Shown here piece after piece: positions 33,648 through 42,563 of a DNA stretch of 64,000 nt. The position numbers and the translations under genes are program-made. Within the stretch, counting starts at the first letter, position 1. The number at the start of each line of letters is the position of its first letter. The notes below the pieces were generated by a model, which saw only the letters and a list, made by a program, of their open reading frames with translations, was not told where the DNA came from and did not search any database. The DNA comes from Lewinellaceae bacterium (GTDB lineage Bacteria; Bacteroidota; Bacteroidia; Chitinophagales; Saprospiraceae), in contig JACJYR010000001.1 of the NCBI GenBank assembly GCA_020636005.1, forward strand, positions 1,746,001 through 1,810,000. The letters are read 5' to 3'.

Positions 33648-34367
33648 ATGAAACAGGTCAATTACAAGGATTTGGGCACCGTCCCTTACCAGGAAGCCTG
33701 GGACTACCAGCAAAAGCTGCTGGCAGCAGTCATTGACACCAAACGCCAAAACAGGGAGCGAAATGAAAAAGGGGAAAGCCTGTTGCCCATCCGGCACTAC
33801 CTCCTTTTTTGCGCCCACCCTCCCGTTTATACCCTGGGGAGGAGCGGCTCAATGGAAAACCTGTTACTCGACGAGCGGAAACTGCAGGAAAAGGGCATCG
33901 AATTTTTTAAGATCAACCGGGGCGGGGACATCACCTTCCACGGCCCCGGCCAAGTGGTCGGCTACCCGATATTCGACCTCGACGATTTTTTTACGGATGT
34001 ACACCGGTACGTCCGTTACCTGGAAGAAGCCGTCATCTTAACCCTGGCTGAATACGGCATCGAAGGCGAACGCCTGGAAGGATATACCGGCGTTTGGCTA
34101 CCCGAAAAGAGTGGCCTGCCCAAGCGGAAAATCTGCGCCATCGGCGTACATCTCAGCCGCTGGGTCACCATGCACGGTTTTGCTTTCAACGTGAATACCG
34201 ACCTGGACTACTTCCGCCACATTGTACCCTGTGGTATCAAAGAACAGGACAAAGATGTGACTTCCCTGGCAACCGAACTGGGGACGACGATTGATGAAGC
34301 TGCGGTAAAAGAAAAACTGAAACGCCATTTTGCCGAACTGTTCGGCTTTGAATTTGTGGGTTGGTGA
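33648..34367 (+). CDS. lipB: Lipoyl(octanoyl) transferase
   Basis: A 239-residue transferase that moves octanoyl from acyl carrier protein to lipoyl domains of 2-oxoacid dehydrogenases and GcvH. Motifs are FCAHPPVYTLGRSG, RGGDITFHGPGQVVGYPI (with the conserved His), KICAIGVHLSRWVTMHGFAFNVN (catalytic Lys in GLPKRKICAIGVH) and the active-site Cys in VPCGI. Length fits the family. Cytoplasmic. Followed after 95 bases by a small conserved hypothetical gene on the same strand. Confidence 0.95.
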   Translation: MKQVNYKDLGTVPYQEAWDYQQKLLAAVIDTKRQNRERNEKGESLLPIRHYLLFCAHPPVYTLGRSGSMENLLLDERKLQEKGIEFFKINRGGDITFHGPGQVVGYPIFDLDDFFTDVHRYVRYLEEAVILTLAEYGIEGERLEGYTGVWLPEKSGLPKRKICAIGVHLSRWVTMHGFAFNVNTDLDYFRHIVPCGIKEQDKDVTSLATELGTTIDEAAVKEKLKRHFAELFGFEFVGW

Positions 34368-34462
34368 GTTTGTGAAATGGAAAATGGGCCTGACAGGCAC
34401 GCCCCGGCTGCCGGCCCCCTGTTTTCCGTTTCCCATTTCCCCGCATCCAACTACTTGAACCC

Positions 34463-34873
34463 ATGAAAAAAGACATACCTCAATATAAAGTAGCCGACCT
34501 GGCCATCGCCATTGTACCCAGGGAGGATCATGGCATCCTCGACCAGGAAATGTGGGATGTTTTCGTCGTGAACCTAAAAGAAGACCCCATTGAAAATGTT
34601 CTGGTGAACTCCCGGGGCTACGGCGAAATAGAAGGCGAACAAATGCGTACCACTATCCTGCGGCATTTTTTCAACGAAATCGGGCCGCAGGAAGCCATCC
34701 TCATCGAGCCTATCCAGACCAAGCTCTTCGACATCGCCAACGAGTATTGGGTCAGCTTCACTTACGACGGCTACATGTACGACAAAAAATACGTCTTCGT
34801 GCGCGGCAGCATCACCGAGGAGAACTTCACCACTATTCCTTTCTTGGAACGGAAGGGGGTGATGATAAAATGA
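34463..34873 (+). CDS. Conserved hypothetical protein, 136 aa
   Basis: I do not recognise a named family. The sequence is acidic, soluble, without signal or membrane segment, and predicted alpha/beta (VADLAIAIVPRED, MWDVFVVNLKEDPIENVLVNSRGYG, FFNEIGPQEAILIEPIQ, YWVSFTYDGYMYDKKYVFVRGSI). It starts with ATG after lipB and ends 39 bases before the thioesterase ATG, with an octamer repeat between, so the three may be cotranscribed. GC content and codon use match the core, which argues for a real, vertically inherited gene. Confidence 0.7.
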   Translation: MKKDIPQYKVADLAIAIVPREDHGILDQEMWDVFVVNLKEDPIENVLVNSRGYGEIEGEQMRTTILRHFFNEIGPQEAILIEPIQTKLFDIANEYWVSFTYDGYMYDKKYVFVRGSITEENFTTIPFLERKGVMIK

Positions 34874-34904
34874 GTGAATGAGTGAATGAGTGAATGAGTG
34901 AATA
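34873..34904 (+). repeat. Tandem octamer GAGTGAAT x4
   Basis: Four copies of the 8-base unit GAGTGAAT follow the stop codon at 34871-34873 directly and fill the spacer before the thioesterase gene. A related unit, GAGAGAAT, is repeated upstream of trpS near 44364-44385. Confidence 0.85.
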
Positions 34905-34912
34905 AATAGCAG

Positions 34913-35437
34913 ATGAAACCAAAAAAAATAAGCGAATCAACGACCACCATGACGGAAATGGTGATGCCCAACGACACGAACCCCCTTCACAACCTGATGG
35001 GCGGCAACCTGATGCGTTGGATGGACGTGGTGGGCAGCATCTGCGCCGGGAAGCACTGCGAAGCGCATGTGGTGACGGCCTCCGTGGATCATGTTTCTTT
35101 TCACAAACCCATCCCCCTGGGCGAAATCGTCACCTTGCAGGCCAAAGTCACCAGGGCGTTCAATACTTCAGTAGAAATCTATGTGGAAGTGTTCGCTGCC
35201 GACATCAAAGGGGGCAACCCCCGCAAGTGCAACCATGCCTACTTCACCTTCGTCGCCCTTGACGACGAAAGCAAAAAGCCCGTCCCTGTGCCACAGGTAA
35301 TTCCCCTCACCAGTGATGAAGAACAGCTCTACGAAAGTGCTGCCCGCCGCCGGGAGGTACGCCTGGTGCTCGGTGGCCGCATGAAGCCCGCCGATGCGCA
35401 GGAATTGCGGACTTATTTTGATTCTTTCAACAAGTGA
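34913..35437 (+). CDS. Acyl-CoA thioesterase (hotdog fold)
   Basis: A 174-residue cytoplasmic hotdog-fold protein of the acyl-CoA hydrolase (YciA/BACH-like) group. It shows NDTNPLHNLMGGNLMRWMDVVGSICAGKHC (Asn/Asp near 20 are the usual active-site residues), VTASVDHVSFHKPIPLGEIVTLQAKVTRAFNTSVEIYVEV and a C-terminal helix. It would hydrolyse acyl-CoA to the free acid and CoA, with chain length unspecified. ATG start at 34913. The last gene before a repeat-rich spacer. Confidence 0.9.
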   Translation: MKPKKISESTTTMTEMVMPNDTNPLHNLMGGNLMRWMDVVGSICAGKHCEAHVVTASVDHVSFHKPIPLGEIVTLQAKVTRAFNTSVEIYVEVFAADIKGGNPRKCNHAYFTFVALDDESKKPVPVPQVIPLTSDEEQLYESAARRREVRLVLGGRMKPADAQELRTYFDSFNK

Positions 35438-35535
35438 CGGGTTGGGGATTTTATTGAAATTGGGAAATTGATTTTTCAATGTTCCAGTTCTTAATCTCGC
35501 AATTTCCTGATTTCTCAATTTCCGCCCATCCGGCG

Positions 35536-35664
35536 CTACATATTCCGGTAGATCAAATAGAGCAACAGCATCAATACTGCCACCGCAATACCGACTGCGG
35601 TGAAAAATTTTTTGGTGTCCCTTTTGTCGAGTGCTTCCTGCCTTCTTTTCTTTTTCGATGCCAT
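35536..35664 (-). CDS. Small single-span membrane protein, 42 aa
   Basis: The minus strand encodes a 42-residue protein starting MASKKKRRQEALDKRDTKKF, followed by a TM helix (about 20-38, FFTAVGIAVAVLMLLLYLIY) and ending in RNM before a TAG stop. The basic N-terminus would stay in the cytoplasm. It is too short for most gene finders, but start, charge pattern and helix are coherent. Just upstream on this strand (35682-35772) is the 91-base structured repeat also found before the FAH-family gene. I do not know its function; small basic-plus-TM proteins often modulate membrane complexes. Confidence 0.6.
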   Translation of the reverse strand: MASKKKRRQEALDKRDTKKFFTAVGIAVAVLMLLLYLIYRNM

Positions 35665-35681
35665 AGTTGAGGAGTTGTTGG

Positions 35682-35772
35682 GAGACCATTCAAAGAAGTG
35701 TGTTTTTTCAAAAACACACTCTCACAATCAATCATTTGTGAAAAATTGACACAGTTTTTTTTGAACAATCTC
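35682..35772. repeat. 91-bp dispersed structured repeat, copy R1
   Basis: Runs from GAGACCATTCAAAG to TTGAACAATCTC and matches 43221-43309 over its whole length with few changes. It contains two hairpins: GTGTGTTTTT with AAAAACACAC, and TCACAA with TTGTGA. Both copies lie just 5' of a minus-strand gene. Confidence 0.8.
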
Positions 35773-35999
35773 GTTGTTGGTGATTTGAACTTATATTGCT
35801 TCCCGCCGCTGGCTTGTAGTCATTGGCTTTCGGCTTTTAGCCAACAGCAAAAGGCAAATAGCCAATGGATTATGCACTATTTGTCCCGATTATTCGGGAA
35901 AACCTTGCGGCTTGAGTTTTAGGTCGCTTTACTGCTTATGAAAAGCACTGCCGAATGTAGGGATTCGTTGAGAAATGAAAAAAAATATTGTACGGGCTT
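35773..35999. other. Spacer between structured repeat and batA
   Basis: No gene is seen. The segment 35821-35857 has 7-base-phased words (ATTGGCT, TTCGGCT, AATAGCC) bounded by an 8-bp inverted repeat, CATTGGCT with AGCCAATG. Confidence 0.5.
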
Positions 36000-36998
36000 T
36001 TAGGGTATCGCCCGCAGGAAAGTATAACGCAGCAGCATCTCCATCACCAGTAACTCTACTGCCAGCCAGATAAACCGATAAAACTCCTCGCTGTACCGCT
36101 TTACCGAAGTCACCTCGATTTCCCGTTTTTCCAGCCGGTCTATTTCATCGTAGATCTTTTCCAGGCTGCGCTCATTGGTGGCCCGGAAATACTGCCCACC
36201 TGTCAGTTCTGCGATTTGTTTCAGCAGTTCCTCGTCAATTTCCACCCGGGCCAGCCCAAAGATGTAGCGCCCGTCGCTGCGGCGGCTGATGGGCGTGAGC
36301 GCCTCGCCTTCCCGCCCTACGCCGATGGTATAGACTTTTACGTTGAATTCTTTGGCAATCTCGGCGGCGGTCAGCGGCTTCACATAGCCCGCATTGTTCA
36401 CCCCATCGGTGAGCAGGATGACGACCTTGCTCTCGCCGTCGCTGTCTTTAATGCGGTTTACCGCCGTGGCCAGGCCCATGCCGATGGCGGTGCCGTCTTC
36501 CAGCATCCCGCAACGGAGGCTTTCGATGAAACCTTTCAGAACGGCATGATCGGTGGTCAGGGGGCATTGGGTGAAGGCCTCCCCGGAAAAAACAGCCAGC
36601 CCGATGCGGTCGAACTGCCGCTTGTCCACGAACTCAGCGGCTACCCGCTTGCTCACTTCCAGTCGGTCGGGCTTGAAGTCCTGCGCCAGCATACTGCTCG
36701 ACAGGTCCATCACCAGGAAGATGTCAATGCCCTCGGCGGTAATGGTTTCCTCTTTCAGCGTCCTTTGCGGCCGGGCCATGGCCATGATGATGGACGCAAT
36801 GGCCAGCATCCGCAGCACGGGCAGGTATTTTTGGATTTCGCCTTTCCACGATTTCATGCCCCGTGCTGCTTCCAGGGTTGGTATTTTCAGCGTGGCGTGG
36901 TGTTGTTTCCGCCTGCGATAGCGGTAGTAGGCCACTGCCGGAATGATCAATAGCAGCAGGAAAAACCAGGGGTGTATGAAGGTGGTGCTACTGTGCAT
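36000..36998 (-). CDS. batA: BatA-like VWA-domain membrane protein
   Basis: A 332-residue inner-membrane protein with a TM helix near the N-terminus (about 8-25, PWFFLLLLIIPAVAYY), a second near 60-78, a von Willebrand factor A domain (about 88-270) whose MIDAS motif is DLSSSM with later TDGVNNAG, and a C-terminal TM helix (about 305-325). ATG 36998 overlaps the end of the upstream gene by 11 bases; the frame extends 18 codons further within that gene. Bat proteins (Bacteroides aerotolerance) act with a MoxR ATPase and a DUF58 protein in periplasmic protein quality or complex assembly. MoxR and DUF58 are not nearby, so the operon appears split. Confidence 0.85.
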   Translation of the reverse strand: MHSSTTFIHPWFFLLLLIIPAVAYYRYRRRKQHHATLKIPTLEAARGMKSWKGEIQKYLPVLRMLAIASIIMAMARPQRTLKEETITAEGIDIFLVMDLSSSMLAQDFKPDRLEVSKRVAAEFVDKRQFDRIGLAVFSGEAFTQCPLTTDHAVLKGFIESLRCGMLEDGTAIGMGLATAVNRIKDSDGESKVVILLTDGVNNAGYVKPLTAAEIAKEFNVKVYTIGVGREGEALTPISRRSDGRYIFGLARVEIDEELLKQIAELTGGQYFRATNERSLEKIYDEIDRLEKREIEVTSVKRYSEEFYRFIWLAVELLVMEMLLRYTFLRAIP

Positions 36999-37923
36999 CT
37001 GTTTGGTCGGTTGAATCGGGCGACACCAATACCAGTTTGGTTTCCCGGACAAAAGCTTCCGCGTCAGACATGGCCCGGTCGTGGTAGTCGGCGGGCGGCT
37101 CGGCCTTTGCGAATTTCACCAGGTCGGCAGTTTGGAGCAGGGTGGTCAGTTTTTCAGAAAGGCTGCTGTCGAAGCCTGTTTGCTTCAATTGTTGCAGAAT
37201 CTCATCGGTCGTTTGTTCCAAAGCCTGCACAGCATAGCGCTTTTCCAGGTATTCCCGCACGATGTGGGTCAGTTCGCTGTGATAACTTTTCAACTCCCCC
37301 CGCTGCCAGAGCTTTTGATCTTTCAATGTTTTCAGTTGCTGAAGTGCCTGTTCGTGCGGAGGGATAAAGACAGTTGGTGGCTGCGGCAAGTCCTCTTTTT
37401 TCCGATTTTTCCTCGTAGCAAAATACAGCACAGCCAAAATCAGCAATGCTACCAAGGTTCCGATGTGCGGCAGGTAGTCTTTCCAGGTGGCAGGCTCCAG
37501 GATAATGGGCTTGATGTCGGCCAGGGTAGAGTCGGCGGTGGGCAGTTCCACAAAGATGGGGATGTCGTTGGTACGCACGGAGTCCAGCTTTTTGCCTTCC
37601 TGGAACACCACGGAAATAGGTGGTACCCGCTGATAGCCGGAGTCCCAGGCCGTGAAGAGCAAATCCTTGCGCAGCAGGAGCGAATTGCCGCCTTTCAGGG
37701 TATCCCATCTGGTCTCCGCTAAAAATTCGAGCGCAGAGCCTTCGTCCACCCTGGGCCGGATGGGCTGCACCACGATGCCGTTTTGCTGGCTCACCTCCAC
37801 GTGCAGGCGCATTTGGTCGCCGATGAGCATGTGTGTACTGTCCACAGTAGTTTTAGCACTCACCTGTGCGGCAGTAGTTTTTGCTAAAAAAACGGATATG
37901 GCTACGATGAAAATGAGGCGCAT
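36988..37923 (-). CDS. Bat-operon membrane protein (BatD/DUF4381-like)
   Basis: A 311-residue protein with a signal peptide (MRLIFIVAISVFLAKTTAAQ, residues 1-20), a periplasmic beta-rich region (about 22-150: DSTHMLIGDQMRLHVEVSQ), a TM helix (about 166-187, HIGTLVALLILAVLYFATR) and a cytoplasmic helical tail (about 195-311). This order fits the short BatD/DUF4381-like proteins that precede batA in Bacteroidota. ATG 37923 gives the signal peptide; the frame opens 24 codons further upstream without a plausible N-terminus. It overlaps batA by 11 bases, so the two are coupled. Confidence 0.78.
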   Translation of the reverse strand: MRLIFIVAISVFLAKTTAAQVSAKTTVDSTHMLIGDQMRLHVEVSQQNGIVVQPIRPRVDEGSALEFLAETRWDTLKGGNSLLLRKDLLFTAWDSGYQRVPPISVVFQEGKKLDSVRTNDIPIFVELPTADSTLADIKPIILEPATWKDYLPHIGTLVALLILAVLYFATRKNRKKEDLPQPPTVFIPPHEQALQQLKTLKDQKLWQRGELKSYHSELTHIVREYLEKRYAVQALEQTTDEILQQLKQTGFDSSLSEKLTTLLQTADLVKFAKAEPPADYHDRAMSDAEAFVRETKLVLVSPDSTDQTDAQ

Positions 37924-38275
37924 GGGGGAAATAACTTTCCTGTAATGGAGGCCAAAATTAAGCACTCGCCGCAAAGGTGGGAAATCCAGCCCCATTTCTT
38001 CTGAAAAACCTCTGGTAGTGACGGATAATCGAGTTTATTGAAACATGCAAACCTTGCAAAAAATGTTGCAACCCGCTCGGAGGGGGAGGAGAATATGAAA
38101 GGAAGCGGTATCAAAAGACCTTATTTACGATTTACGACTGGCGATTTACGATTTAAAAAGTATTCAAAATACTGACAGTTAATATTTTAGGTATCGTTGC
38201 AATCTTAGTCCATCAACCGTCACTCGCAAATTGGCACTTATGATACAGCCCCGTTTTTATGTTTCTACCAAAAGC
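37924..38275. other. Spacer with heptamer repeat downstream of sprE
   Basis: No gene is seen. 38123-38154 is a 7-base-phased array (ATTTACG, ATTTACG, ACTGGCG, ATTTACG, ATTT). The promoter of the two Bat genes should lie near 37930-38060 on the minus strand, but no clear box was found. Confidence 0.5.
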
Positions 38276-41260
38276 CTACTTGAAATAGTTGGCTTCGAAG
38301 AACGTCCGGTACTCATCAATATTCTTGGATTTTAACAGTTCCCGGTAATTGTCCTGCCCGATGGCAAAGACCTCGAATTGATATTTGCTTTCATCCAGGA
38401 ATTCATTCCTGTTTTTCTGGATGCCGTCGTAATAGTCCATCGCCTCGGCTTTGTCCTTGTAGCGGCGGATAGCGATGAGCGGCAACTTGTTGTCGTCCGT
38501 ACCAAGGTAGATATTGTTCATCCGCAACTTTTGCAGGTTGTGGAACTTGGTGTTGTAGTTGGAGACGGCCACCTTGGCATCGTTCAGGGAAATTTCATTT
38601 TTAAAAACGATGATGACGTAGTGCAGTTGGTCATTGTCCACTTTAAAATTGCCAACTTGCCCAGCCTGGGCCGGCAGGTCGCGTTCTTGCCCCGGCCCGC
38701 TGCCCACCTTTTCGCCCAGGAGGCGGAGGATTTCCCTGGCCCTGGCGGCTTCTGGTTCGTCGGGGTATTTGGCTATCACTTCTTTCAGTGCGTTGATGTA
38801 TTCGTCTTTTCCTTCGAGGTTGCCGATGCACATGGCGTTCAGGAGGGCGAAACGGGCCTGCAGCGAATTGCCTCCACCAAACATATCGCCTACTTTGGAG
38901 ATGCGCTCATGGGCTGTTTCGTACTGCCTGTTTTCAAAAGCTGCATAGGTCTCGTTGTAATAGGTGGTTAGTTTGTTTTCCTTGGCGGCCATCTTTTGCG
39001 AATAATCCGGGTCGCTGAGGATCCTTGCATAGTTGGTGTTCGGGAATCCGTTCACGATTTTGTCGTAATAGACCTGCGCGTTTGCAGCGTCGCCAAGATC
39101 CTTGTAGGCAAGGTACAAGTAATAGTAGGCATCCAGTGCGTATTGGGACTCCGGGTAGCGTTCCAACAATTTTTGGAGGGACTCGACGGCCTTATCATTG
39201 TTGTCGAGCCGGTCGCGGTACAAGGTGCCGAGGGCAAAAAGGGCACCCTCGATTTGGCGGTTGGCAGCGGCCACGTCCTCCGGCGATTCCGGCACGTCTT
39301 TCAGGATAGCATCAATCTCCTCCTCCGTCAGTTTGTCGGCGGATTTGGCCTCCACCGTGGCTACTCCTTCCTCCCCAACAGAAATGGCCTCCTGGCTGGA
39401 TCGCCGCCAATTATCTACCAAGGCGCGGGAACCCCATTTCCGCTGGAATTCCCGGATGCCTTTCTTGACCTCCCGGTCGTCGTAGGCCCAGAACTTGCTT
39501 GCCCCGGCCCCGCCAGCAGGCGGATTTACGCCAGTAGGAACAGCGGGCGCACGGCCCCCGGGGGCAGGGCCTGCATTGTTGCGGGCCGCATCCAGGCGTT
39601 TTTCATCTTGTTCCTGCTTGATTTTGAAAGCCATCTCCCGGCGTTCGTCATTGGTCATCCGGCTGATGCGCAGCAGGCTGTCCTGCAGGGCCACGATTTG
39701 TATGTTTTTGGCGATGTCCTGGAGGTTGTTGGCCAGGTTGCTCACCCGGTCATAGCGTTCATCCGTTTTGTCCATCGAGGACATGGCCACATCGTAGTAT
39801 TCTTTAGCTTTTACGAAATCCTGGTCTTCAAAATACAGGTCTGCCAACTGGATGGCCGACTCCACTTTCTGTGATTTGTTCTTGCCGCTGCTGGCCAGGG
39901 AAAGTTCGAGGTTTTCGATGGTAGCCGCCCGGTCGCCTTTTTGAAGGGCAATTTGAGCCAGGGCAAAGTAAATCTGATCCTGGTACTCTTTGTTCTTTTC
40001 TTCTTTCAGCATCCGCTGAAGTTCTTTTTCCGACGACTCCGCAGAGTTTACACCGGCCAGGGCGAGGTTGAGGCGGGCGTTGAATTCCATTTCAAAAGAT
40101 GGTTGGTTTTTCAACACTGCTTCGTAGGCTTCGTAGGCGGCGGGGCCCCTTTTCGCCCGCTGGTGTACCTGGCCGAGGATATAGTTCAGCCGAGCCTCCA
40201 TTTTCCGGTCTTTGTTGAGGGCTATGGCCCGCTGGAGCGGCTCGGCGGCCTGGTCGTATTTTTTTTGCTTGAGGTAAAAATGCGCCATCGCCAGGGCGGC
40301 ATCCCTGCGTACATCATCGAATGTGGAGGGGCTGGCCTCCAACTGGGAAAGCAACCGTTCAGCATTCGGGTAATTTTCCCTTTCAATGTAGGTTTTTGCC
40401 AACCAGAGCACGCCTTCCTGGTAGGCTGGGCGGTGCTTGAGGAAATAGCTTTCCGGGTCGGATTCCGTGACTTTGGTTTCCATATTTCCCAAAGTGATGG
40501 AGCCGGGGGCTGGGAGCGCATTCGGATCCACTTCTTCGGCCGCATCTTTTTCTTCTTCCTGGGTTATCTTTTCATTCCCTTTTTTGGGATCAATTTTTTG
40601 GCCCTTCGCCGGCTTGTTCTTTTTGCCCTTGCCTTTGCGGCTCTTTTTCGCCTCCTTGTTTTTTCGCTTGCGTTCCTTTTCTTTTTCCTTGCGCTTCTGC
40701 TTGGCCAGTTTTTCCCTTTGTTTTTTGGACATTTTTATTTTGCCGTCTTTCCCCACGGACTTCCCCTTTTTAGCTGCTTTATTCCTTTTCAGTTTGGCTT
40801 CCCGCTTGGCCACCTCCACGGGATCGTACTCCCCGGTCAAAAACTCGAATGCCTCCTGGGCTGCTTCGTAGTCCTGTTTCATAAATTGCGCCTTGCCAAA
40901 GAGGAGGTAGCAGTCGTCCGTCCAGCGGCTGACCCGGTGAAGATTGACCACGAGGGAGACCTTTTCGATGGCCTTGTCCAGCTTTTCGGCCTCTGCTTTT
41001 GGGTTCTCGGCGGCCATGAACTTATAGATGGGAAGTATCTTGCTGAAGTCGTCCTCATACTGTTGTTCCAAGCCCAGTTTGCTTTCTTCGAGCAACACGG
41101 TGGCATTGTAATACCCGTTGTACCGGGCTGTCATGTTGTGGTAGCCCTTGGCAATCGGGCCTACGTCTTCCTTTTTTTTCTGCGTGACGCAACCGGAAAG
41201 GATTAGGAAAACAGCTATAAAAACTATGGAAGTGTAAAACTTTTTCAAACCTGTGTACAT
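38276..41260 (-). CDS. porW: SprE/PorW-like TPR lipoprotein of the type IX secretion system
   Basis: A 994-residue lipoprotein (lipobox LILSGC, Cys24). After YHNMTARYNGYYNATVLLEESK, the typical SprE/PorW beginning, come TPR repeats, then a long extremely basic low-complexity insert (about 150-225, rich in KxK and KRK), then more TPR (PAYQEGVLWLAKTYIERENYPNAERLLSQLE, RALVDNWRRSSQ and others) and a C-terminal domain (IIVFKNEISLNDAKVAVSNYNTKFHNLQKLRMN) with DNYRELLKSKN near the end. SprE/PorW links the T9SS outer-membrane translocon to the rest of the machine and is needed for gliding or secretion. The basic insert is larger than I expect for the family. Divergent from the M23 gene. Function assigned by family resemblance. 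Confidence 0.8.
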   Translation of the reverse strand: MYTGLKKFYTSIVFIAVFLILSGCVTQKKKEDVGPIAKGYHNMTARYNGYYNATVLLEESKLGLEQQYEDDFSKILPIYKFMAAENPKAEAEKLDKAIEKVSLVVNLHRVSRWTDDCYLLFGKAQFMKQDYEAAQEAFEFLTGEYDPVEVAKREAKLKRNKAAKKGKSVGKDGKIKMSKKQREKLAKQKRKEKEKERKRKNKEAKKSRKGKGKKNKPAKGQKIDPKKGNEKITQEEEKDAAEEVDPNALPAPGSITLGNMETKVTESDPESYFLKHRPAYQEGVLWLAKTYIERENYPNAERLLSQLEASPSTFDDVRRDAALAMAHFYLKQKKYDQAAEPLQRAIALNKDRKMEARLNYILGQVHQRAKRGPAAYEAYEAVLKNQPSFEMEFNARLNLALAGVNSAESSEKELQRMLKEEKNKEYQDQIYFALAQIALQKGDRAATIENLELSLASSGKNKSQKVESAIQLADLYFEDQDFVKAKEYYDVAMSSMDKTDERYDRVSNLANNLQDIAKNIQIVALQDSLLRISRMTNDERREMAFKIKQEQDEKRLDAARNNAGPAPGGRAPAVPTGVNPPAGGAGASKFWAYDDREVKKGIREFQRKWGSRALVDNWRRSSQEAISVGEEGVATVEAKSADKLTEEEIDAILKDVPESPEDVAAANRQIEGALFALGTLYRDRLDNNDKAVESLQKLLERYPESQYALDAYYYLYLAYKDLGDAANAQVYYDKIVNGFPNTNYARILSDPDYSQKMAAKENKLTTYYNETYAAFENRQYETAHERISKVGDMFGGGNSLQARFALLNAMCIGNLEGKDEYINALKEVIAKYPDEPEAARAREILRLLGEKVGSGPGQERDLPAQAGQVGNFKVDNDQLHYVIIVFKNEISLNDAKVAVSNYNTKFHNLQKLRMNNIYLGTDDNKLPLIAIRRYKDKAEAMDYYDGIQKNRNEFLDESKYQFEVFAIGQDNYRELLKSKNIDEYRTFFEANYFK

Positions 41261-41583
41261 TGTCAGTTAGAATGATTGATAACGGTAAAATTGAGAAAAC
41301 CAGCACGCCTTGCACCCTAAGAACTTCCCAAAAAAATCCTTGATGGCAGCCCATTTAATCTGTTTGGCAAGGGTGGAAAAAACACCACCCCTGCACGTGG
41401 AACCCCTCAACAAGGGCATTTCCGAAAGGTAGGGCCTGGTCTTAATAATTTTTCCCATAGCCCCGATGAAAAGCATTCCGAATTTTACGGGCTTATGCCA
41501 AAGGGGTTACCTTTACGGGACGGCGGCAGCAACAAAACTATAAGCGCTGCAAATTTATTTTATTCGGCACAATAGATAACACA
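41261..41583. promoter_or_regulatory. Divergent spacer between sprE/porW and the M23 peptidase
   Basis: No gene is seen. For the M23 gene, TACCTTTA (41508-41515) with a TTTTA about 23 bases upstream is a fair promoter, leaving a leader of about 62 bases. No equally good box was found for the minus strand. Confidence 0.45.
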
Positions 41584-42483
41584 ATGGCAGAGGAAAACAA
41601 AGAACGACGCAGCAGGTGGGAGCGCTGGAAAGACCATTACCGCCTGGTGATTCTCAACGATGAGACCTTTGAAGAGATAGGCTCCTACAAATTGTCCTTG
41701 CTGAATGTTTATGTGGCGCTCAGCATGATGGTGGTGCTCGTCACAATTGTAGTGGTGGTGGCTATCGCCTTTACCCCGGTCAAGCGGCTCATACCCGGCT
41801 ACGGCAATAGCCAGGACAACTCGGAAATGGTGCAGTTGTACCATGATCTCGACTCCCTCGAACAGCTCTCCGCTGCCCAGGAACGATACAACGAAGGTAT
41901 CCGCCGACTGTTGGTGGGGGAGGTAGAATACGCCTCTGATGCCCCGCCCAAGGATCGCTCAAAAGAGTCGCTGGTCATTCCGGATGCCAAAAAGTCGGAG
42001 GCGGAGAACCAACTGCGCAGCGAGGTGGAAGTGGAACTGCTCCGCGACGCCACCGGCCAGGCACAGCCCAACTCGCCGGTCAATGTGTCGCCCCGGGAAG
42101 TCCCATTGGAGCAGATGTATTTCTCGCCCCCCCTTAGTGGCTCAATAAGTGCCAACTTCGATCCGGAAAAAAACCATTTTGGCGTGGACGTTATCGCCCC
42201 GAAAAACACGCCGGTGAAGGCCACCATGGACGGCTGGGTCATCTCTTCCGACTGGACGCTCGAAACCGGCAACACCATTGCCATCCAGCACACCAACAAC
42301 ATCGTTTCCTTTTATAAACACAACTCTTCCTTGTTGAAAAAAGCGGGCGCCTACGTCCGGGCCGGCGAAGCCATCGCCATCATCGGCAATACGGGCGAAC
42401 TGACGGACGGGCCTCACCTCCACTTCGAGCTTTGGCATCGTGGCAAACCTGTTAACCCAACGGATTTTGTGAATTTTAAGTAG
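41584..42483 (+). CDS. Membrane-anchored M23-family peptidase
   Basis: A 299-residue protein with a basic cytoplasmic start (MAEENKERRSRWERWKDHYR), one TM helix (about 40-64), a coiled segment (about 80-100) and a C-terminal LytM/M23 domain (about 190-297). The zinc motifs are complete: HFGVDVIAPKN (first His and Asp) and HLHFELW (HxH), with YKHNSSLLKKAGAYVRAGEAIAIIGNTG between. It should be a peptidoglycan endopeptidase, or a NlpD/EnvC-like activator if inactive; retained residues favour activity. Transcribed away from sprE/porW. Confidence 0.92.
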   Translation: MAEENKERRSRWERWKDHYRLVILNDETFEEIGSYKLSLLNVYVALSMMVVLVTIVVVVAIAFTPVKRLIPGYGNSQDNSEMVQLYHDLDSLEQLSAAQERYNEGIRRLLVGEVEYASDAPPKDRSKESLVIPDAKKSEAENQLRSEVEVELLRDATGQAQPNSPVNVSPREVPLEQMYFSPPLSGSISANFDPEKNHFGVDVIAPKNTPVKATMDGWVISSDWTLETGNTIAIQHTNNIVSFYKHNSSLLKKAGAYVRAGEAIAIIGNTGELTDGPHLHFELWHRGKPVNPTDFVNFK

Positions 42484-42536
42484 GGTGGGAAAATGCGACG
42501 ACGGCTAAGTGATGACCCATCGCAATTGGCGGAGGC

Positions 42537-42562
42537 AATTCAAACAACCTCCAACCGAAATT
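42537..42562 (-). repeat. Dispersed palindromic repeat, copy D (inverted)
   Basis: The reverse complement reads AATTTCGGTTGGAGGTTGTT TGAATT (26 bases), similar to TTGGAGGTTATTTGAA of copy A at 8721-8736. It lies in the spacer between the M23 and FAH-family genes. Confidence 0.5.
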
Positions 42563-42563
42563 A

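Noticed and set aside
34873..34904. CRISPR-like array
   Set aside because: Simple 8-base tandem units without spacers.
39941..41206. 421-codon open frame antisense to sprE/porW
   Set aside because: Extremely Phe/Leu-rich because it is the complement of the Lys-rich insert; no signal, no family.
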